Shown here in pieces: positions 59,548-64,000 of a stretch of DNA of 64,000 nt; the stretch's first letter is position 1, and each line of letters starts with the position of its first letter. Below the pieces are notes generated by a model, which did no database searches, was not told where the DNA came from, and saw nothing but the letters and a program-made list of their open reading frames with translations. The position numbers and the translations under genes are program-made. Origin of the DNA: Microbacterium sp. MYb72 (GTDB lineage Bacteria > Actinomycetota > Actinomycetes > Actinomycetales > Microbacteriaceae); NCBI RefSeq assembly GCF_002979415.1, contig NZ_PCOT01000016.1:1-64000 (forward strand), given 5' to 3'.

Positions 59548-59609
59548 GAGAATGCGTGCGGCGCGCCACCGTGTGTCGCACGCTCGCGTGGGTCGAGGAG
59601 GACGTCACG

Positions 59610-61163
59610 ATGCAGATGACCCAGGAGTCCCTGGCCGAGGAGCTGCGCGAGCGGCTCGCCGCCGCGGCGCTCGGCGGCCCGGAGGCGTCGCGTGCGCGTC
59701 ATCTCTCGCGCGGAAAGCTCCTGCCGCGAGACCGTGTCGCGCGGCTGCTCGACGAAGGGAGCCCATTCATCGAGGTCGCGCCCCTCGCGGCAGACGGTCT
59801 CTATGGGGGAGAGGCGCCGGGAGCCGGGGTGATCGCCGGCATCGGACTCGTGCACGGGCGTCACGTGATGGTCGTCTGCAACGATGCCACCGTCAAGGGC
59901 GGCACCTACTACCCGCTGACCGTGAAGAAGCATCTGCGCGCGCAGGAGATCGCTCTCGAGAACAGGCTGCCCTGTCTCTACCTCGTCGACTCCGGAGGCG
60001 CATTCCTCCCCAAGCAGGACGAGGTGTTCCCCGACCGCGACCACTTCGGTCGCATCTTCTTCAACCAGGCGCGCATGTCGGCCGCCGGGATCCCGCAGCT
60101 GGCGGCCGTGCTCGGCTCGTGCACGGCGGGCGGAGCCTATGTCCCCGCGATGAGCGACGAGACGGTGATCGTCCGCGGACAGGGCACGATCTTCCTCGGC
60201 GGTCCGCCGCTGGTGAAGGCCGCGATCGGCGAGGTCGTCAGCGCCGAGGAGCTGGGCGGAGGAGAGCTGCACGCTCGGCGCAGCGGCGTCGTCGACCACC
60301 TCGCCGAAGACGACGAGCATGCGCTGGAGATCCTTCGCGACATCGTCTCCACCCTGCCTGCCCCGCACGCTCCGGCCTGGGAGATCGTGCCGAGTCGTGA
60401 TCCGGCGGAGACGTCCTCCCTGTACGAGGTCGTCCCCGTCGACGTGAACGCCGCCTACGACGTGCACGCGGTGATCGACCGCCTCATCGACGCGGACACC
60501 TTCCGGGAGTTCAAGTCCGAGTACGGAACCACGCTCGTCACCGGGTTCGCCCGACTGCACGGTCATCCCGTCGGCATCATCGCGAACAACGGCGTGCTCT
60601 TCAGCGAGTCCGCCCTCAAGGGCGCGCACTTCATCGAGCTGTGCGACCAGCGCGGCATCCCTCTGCTCTTCCTGCAGAACATCTCCGGCTTCATGGTGGG
60701 GTCGGATGCCGAAGCCGGGGGCATCGCGAAGGACGGAGCCAAGATGGTCACCGCTGTCGCGAGCACCCGGGTGCCGAAGCTCACCGTCATCATCGGCGGG
60801 TCCTTCGGTGCGGGCAACTACTCGATGTGCGGGCGTGCCTACTCGCCGCGCTTCCTGTGGACGTGGCCGGCGAGCCGGATCTCCGTGATGGGCGGAGCAC
60901 AGGCCGCGTCCGTGCTCGCGACCGTCAAGGAGGATCAGCTGACCGCTCGGGGGGAGTCGTGGAGCCAGGAGGAGCGCTCCGGGTTCGAGGCGCCGATCCG
61001 CGACCAGTACGAACAGCAGGGCGAGCCGTACTACGCCACGGCCCGCCTGTGGGACGACGGCATCATCGATCCCGAGAACACCCGCGACCTCCTCGGCCTC
61101 GCCCTGGACGTCGTGTCACGCAGCCCGCTGCCCGAACCGCGCTTCGGCGTCTTCCGGATGTGA
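59610..61163 (+). CDS. Acyl-CoA carboxylase carboxyltransferase subunit (methylcrotonyl-CoA carboxylase beta-like)
   Basis: 517 residues from ATG 59610, which has GAGGAGGA 7 nt upstream; an earlier in-frame ATG at 59535 lies inside an operator and is rejected. A crotonase-fold carboxyltransferase with two tandem domains and [13 protein letters not shown] motifs. The [12 protein letters not shown] region is typical of the MCC/LiuB beta subunit over propionyl-CoA types. It transfers carboxyl from biotin to 3-methylcrotonyl-CoA in leucine breakdown. Confidence 0.9.
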   Translation: MQMTQESLAEELRERLAAAALGGPEASRARHLSRGKLLPRDRVARLLDEGSPFIEVAPLAADGLYGGEAPGAGVIAGIGLVHGRHVMVVCNDATVKGGTYYPLTVKKHLRAQEIALENRLPCLYLVDSGGAFLPKQDEVFPDRDHFGRIFFNQARMSAAGIPQLAAVLGSCTAGGAYVPAMSDETVIVRGQGTIFLGGPPLVKAAIGEVVSAEELGGGELHARRSGVVDHLAEDDEHALEILRDIVSTLPAPHAPAWEIVPSRDPAETSSLYEVVPVDVNAAYDVHAVIDRLIDADTFREFKSEYGTTLVTGFARLHGHPVGIIANNGVLFSESALKGAHFIELCDQRGIPLLFLQNISGFMVGSDAEAGGIAKDGAKMVTAVASTRVPKLTVIIGGSFGAGNYSMCGRAYSPRFLWTWPASRISVMGGAQAASVLATVKEDQLTARGESWSQEERSGFEAPIRDQYEQQGEPYYATARLWDDGIIDPENTRDLLGLALDVVSRSPLPEPRFGVFRM

Positions 61164-61168
61164 GACTC

Positions 61169-63076
61169 ATGAGCGACCACCTCTTCCGCACCGTCCTCGT
61201 CGCCAACCGCGGCGAGATCGCACGCCGCGTCATCCGCACCCTGCGCGAGCTCGGCATCCGCAGTGTCGCGGTCTACAGCGATGCGGACGAGCAGTCGCCG
61301 CACGTCCGCGAGGCCGACGCGGCCGTGCGGGTCGGCCCTGCACCCGCCGCGGAGTCGTACCTCGACATCGACGCCGTCATCGCGGCCGCACGGACGGCGG
61401 GAGCCCAGGCGATACACCCTGGTTACGGATTCCTCTCCGAGAGCGTCGGTCTCGCCGAAGCCTGTGCAGAGAGCGGCATCACCTTCATCGGCCCCTCGGT
61501 CGAGGCGCTGCAGATCATGGGAGACAAGGCCAGGGCGCGTGAGCACGTGACGCGATACGGCGTGCCCGTCGTCCCCGGCTTCGACGCCACGGGTCTCTCC
61601 GACATCGAGATCGCCGAGGAGGCGGAGCGGATCGGGTTCCCGCTCCTCGTCAAGCCCAGCGCGGGCGGGGGAGGGAAGGGCATGGAGGTCGTCGCCGACG
61701 CCTCCGCGCTCACCGCGGCCCTCGCATCCGCGCGCAGGGTCGCCGCGTCCGCGTTCGGAGACGACTCGCTCGTCCTCGAACGCTTGATCCGCCGCCCTCG
61801 GCACATCGAGGTGCAGGTGTTCGGCGACGAGCACGGCACCGTGCTGGCGCTCGGCGAGCGGGAGTGCACGCTGCAGCGCCGGCATCAGAAGGTGATCGAG
61901 GAGGCGCCGTCCGCAGGCATGCCCGCCGAGACCCGCGAGAGGCTGCTCGCCGCGGCAGTGCGGGCCGCGGAGAGCGTCTCCTACGTCGGCGCCGGAACGG
62001 TCGAGTTCCTCATCGACGCGGATGAGCCCGATGAGGTCTTCTTCATCGAGATGAACACGCGTCTCCAGGTCGAGCATCCCGTGACCGAGGAGGTCACCGG
62101 ACTCGATCTCGTCGCGCTGCAGCTCCGCGTCGCGGCCGGGGGACGACTCGACCCGGCGCCCCGTGTCCACGGGCACGCGGTCGAGGCCCGGATCTATGCG
62201 GAATCTCCGGAGCGGGGCTTCCTGCCGTCCACCGGACGGGTGCTGCTCTTCGATCCGCCGCAGGGTGTGCGGGTCGACGCCGCGATCGAGACCGGAAGCG
62301 AGGTCACCGGATTCTACGATCCGATGATCGCGAAGGTCATCGCCCTCGCTGCCGACAGGGTCACGGCGCTGCGCCGGCTGGATGAGGCGCTGAGCCGGAC
62401 GGTCGTGCTCGGCGTCGACACCAACATCGACTTCCTCCGGACGCTGTGCCGAAACGAGAGGGTCATCGCCGGCGATCTCGACACCGGGCTCATCGAGACC
62501 CTCCTGCCGCTGCCTGTGCCCTCTCCCTCTGCGCGCATGCTCGCCAGCGCGAGAGCCCGCGTGCAGGCGAGCTCGCCGACCGTCTCCGACGCGGGCGCCG
62601 TCTGGACCGCCCTCACGGAGAGGGATGCCGCAGACGTGGCGTTCCTCACGGATGACGACGCGCTGGTCGAGTCCGAATCGGGGACGCCGTCGCAGCTGCC
62701 GACGGCGCTCGATGCCGACGGCGCGGTCTGGGTCGCCGAGGGCGGCCGCACGATGCGTCTTCGTCCCCTCGATCGTCGGGCACGGATGCGGCGACGCCTC
62801 GCGACAGCGCAGCGGGCCGCCGTCGCCACAGAGCCCGAAGGCCGCGCCCCCATGCCGGGCAGCGTCGTGGCGGTGCACGTCGCCGACGGCGAGCACGTCG
62901 CCGCCGGCACGCCGCTGCTGTCGATCGAGGCGATGAAGATGGAGCACCCGGTGCTCGCGCCGCACGACGGCACGGTGCATCTTCTGGTCGCCGTGGGCGA
63001 TCAGGTGCGGCGCGACCAACCGGTCGCCCGCGTGACGACGAGTCCCCACGACGGGGCCGCAGAGGAGATCCGATGA
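61169..63076 (+). CDS. Biotin carboxylase/BCCP fusion (acyl-CoA carboxylase alpha)
   Basis: 635 residues from ATG 61169. An N-terminal biotin carboxylase (about 1-450) with Gly-rich ATP loop Gly-Gly-Gly-Gly-Lys-Gly-Met, Glu-Met-Asn-Thr-Arg-Leu-Gln-Val-Glu-His, and Cys-Thr-Leu-Gln-Arg-Arg. A linker and a C-terminal biotinyl domain follow, with Lys590 in Glu-Ala-Met-Lys-Met-Glu-His. It carboxylates biotin for the beta subunit 5 nt upstream. The stop overlaps the acyl-CoA dehydrogenase start (ATGA). Confidence 0.93.
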   Translation: MSDHLFRTVLVANRGEIARRVIRTLRELGIRSVAVYSDADEQSPHVREADAAVRVGPAPAAESYLDIDAVIAAARTAGAQAIHPGYGFLSESVGLAEACAESGITFIGPSVEALQIMGDKARAREHVTRYGVPVVPGFDATGLSDIEIAEEAERIGFPLLVKPSAGGGGKGMEVVADASALTAALASARRVAASAFGDDSLVLERLIRRPRHIEVQVFGDEHGTVLALGERECTLQRRHQKVIEEAPSAGMPAETRERLLAAAVRAAESVSYVGAGTVEFLIDADEPDEVFFIEMNTRLQVEHPVTEEVTGLDLVALQLRVAAGGRLDPAPRVHGHAVEARIYAESPERGFLPSTGRVLLFDPPQGVRVDAAIETGSEVTGFYDPMIAKVIALAADRVTALRRLDEALSRTVVLGVDTNIDFLRTLCRNERVIAGDLDTGLIETLLPLPVPSPSARMLASARARVQASSPTVSDAGAVWTALTERDAADVAFLTDDDALVESESGTPSQLPTALDADGAVWVAEGGRTMRLRPLDRRARMRRRLATAQRAAVATEPEGRAPMPGSVVAVHVADGEHVAAGTPLLSIEAMKMEHPVLAPHDGTVHLLVAVGDQVRRDQPVARVTTSPHDGAAEEIR

Positions 63077-64000
63077 GTGAAGATCTGAACGAGGACGAGC
63101 GCGAGCTCGCCGCCATGGTCCGGGAGTTCGCCGAGACCGTCGTCGCGCCGCAGTCCTACGAGGCCGACCGCACGCACACGCTTCCGATGGACGTCGTGGC
63201 GCAGATGGGCGAGCTGGGGCTGTTCGGCCTGCCGTTCCCGGAGGAGCACGGCGGTCAGGGCGGAGACTACTTCGCTCTGGGCATCGCGATCGAGGCGCTC
63301 GGGCGGGTCGATCAGTCCATCGCCATCACCCTGGAAGCCGGCGTCAGCCTCGGAGCGATGCCGGTGTTCCGATTCGGCACCGAGGAGCAGAAGCGTGATC
63401 TGCTGCCCGATCTGCTGGCCGGCCGCGCCCTCGCCGGGTTCGGTCTGACCGAGCCGGAGGCGGGGAGCGACGCGGGCGCCACGCGCACCACCGCCCGCCT
63501 CGACGGCGATGAGTGGGTGATCGACGGGACCAAGCAGTTCATCACGAACTCCGGCACGCCCATCACGCGATTCGTCACCGTCACCGCCGTCACCGGGAAC
63601 GAGGGCGGGCGCAAGGAGATCTCCACGATCATCGTGCCCAACGGGACGCCGGGGTTCACCGTCGAAGCGCCCTACGACAAGGTCGGCTGGAACGCCTCAG
63701 ACACCCACCCGCTCACCTTCTCCGGGGTGCGCGTGCCCGCGGGCAACCTGCTCGGCGAGCGGGGGAGCGGGTTCCGCAACTTCCTCAGCATCCTCGATGA
63801 GGGACGCATCGCCATCGCGGCCCTCTCGACCGGTGCCGCGGAGGGGTGTCTCGAAGCGGCCGTCGACTACGCGAAGAGCCGCACGATCTTCGGCAGCGCC
63901 CTGAGCACCCGGCAGAACGCGCAGTTCACGCTCGCACGCATGCGCGCACGTGTGCACACCGCCCGTCTCGCGTGGCACCACGCGGCCCGACTGCGCGATG
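63073..64000 (+). CDS. Acyl-CoA dehydrogenase (isovaleryl-CoA type), 3' partial
   Basis: 309 residues are visible; the gene runs off the right edge. N-terminal helical domain, Phe-Gly-Leu-Thr-Glu-Pro-Glu-Ala-Gly-Ser-Asp (flavin-binding), and Phe-Ile-Thr-Asn-Ser-Gly match the ACAD family; the C-terminal helices continue past the window. The catalytic Glu is not conclusively seen. With carboxylase subunits coupled upstream, isovaleryl-CoA dehydrogenase (LiuA) is the likely role. ATG 63073 overlaps the preceding stop. Confidence 0.9.
   Translation, partial: MSEDLNEDERELAAMVREFAETVVAPQSYEADRTHTLPMDVVAQMGELGLFGLPFPEEHGGQGGDYFALGIAIEALGRVDQSIAITLEAGVSLGAMPVFRFGTEEQKRDLLPDLLAGRALAGFGLTEPEAGSDAGATRTTARLDGDEWVIDGTKQFITNSGTPITRFVTVTAVTGNEGGRKEISTIIVPNGTPGFTVEAPYDKVGWNASDTHPLTFSGVRVPAGNLLGERGSGFRNFLSILDEGRIAIAALSTGAAEGCLEAAVDYAKSRTIFGSALSTRQNAQFTLARMRARVHTARLAWHHAARLRD

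Noticed and set aside
59535..59609. Earlier start for the carboxyltransferase gene
   Set aside because: The ATG at 59535 lies inside the perfect TetR-type palindrome, whereas 59610 has a strong GAGGAGGA 7 nt upstream.

Overview
The window is about 70% GC by eye. It has densely packed genes, many GTG starts, frequent ATGA/GTGA stop-start overlaps, and actinobacterial family members (GlgE maltosyltransferase, Nei2-type glycosylase, Mtb-like RpiB with Glu in place of the catalytic Cys, DUF2017 next to ClpS, actinobacterial ferrochelatase with a C-terminal Cys cluster). It is a chromosomal segment of an actinomycete, most likely Microbacteriaceae and probably Microbacterium. That genus call rests on remembered protein similarity, not on a search. 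No phage, insertion sequence, CRISPR array or rRNA was seen.

Layout. 1-2.7 kb: end of a membrane protein and a thioredoxin-TPR co-chaperone. 2.7-9.1 kb: glycogen/alpha-glucan genes glgX, glgE, glgB on the minus strand. 9.2-14.4 kb: cysteine desulfurase, mnmA, ligA and a small membrane protein. 14.4-18.0 kb: DEAD-box helicase and acyl-CoA ligase (minus). 18.1-21.4 kb: gatCAB amidotransferase operon. 21.5-24.8 kb: dinB, a GerW/YtfJ-like protein, a small NTPase, and the minus-strand group metallopeptidase-clpS-DUF2017. 24.8-27.7 kb: envelope glycosylation cassette (multipass glycosyltransferase, polyprenyl-phosphate mannose synthase-like GT2, GtrA). 27.6-33 kb: two-component system, LysE exporter and copper P1B ATPase on the minus strand, with a divergent rifampin ADP-ribosyltransferase. 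33-34 kb: tRNA-His, orn, tRNA-Arg. 34-37.7 kb: small ORF, SSB paralogue, lipoprotein, ettA, thioesterase. 37.7-38.2 kb: two mirrored degenerate tandem-repeat arrays that start at the stop codons of the two convergent flanking genes. 38.1-45.7 kb: tesB, FAD dehydrogenase, globin, MscS channel, aminopeptidase N. 45.8-52 kb: ferrochelatase, rpiB, nei, PaiB-like, amidohydrolase, dps, gamma-carbonic anhydrase, tRNA(CAT). 52-55.3 kb: an orphan ORF abutting the tRNA, an exonuclease, a hydrolase. 55-64 kb: a branched-chain amino-acid catabolic block, with branched-chain 2-oxoacid dehydrogenase E1alpha/E1beta/E2 behind an Lrp regulator, then acyl-CoA carboxylase beta and alpha and an acyl-CoA dehydrogenase behind a TetR regulator. 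The last gene runs off the right edge.

How the genes work together. The glg genes extend, branch and debranch alpha-glucan. The cysteine desulfurase can supply sulfur to MnmA. The bkd and carboxylase/dehydrogenase operons form consecutive steps of Leu/Ile/Val breakdown, each with a dedicated adjacent regulator and visible operator-like dyads. A recurring signal is a TANNNT -10 hexamer placed exactly 6 (sometimes 7) nt before the start codon of 22 genes, which indicates widespread leaderless transcription. The most unusual structure is the pair of stop-codon repeat arrays at 37.74-38.16 kb.
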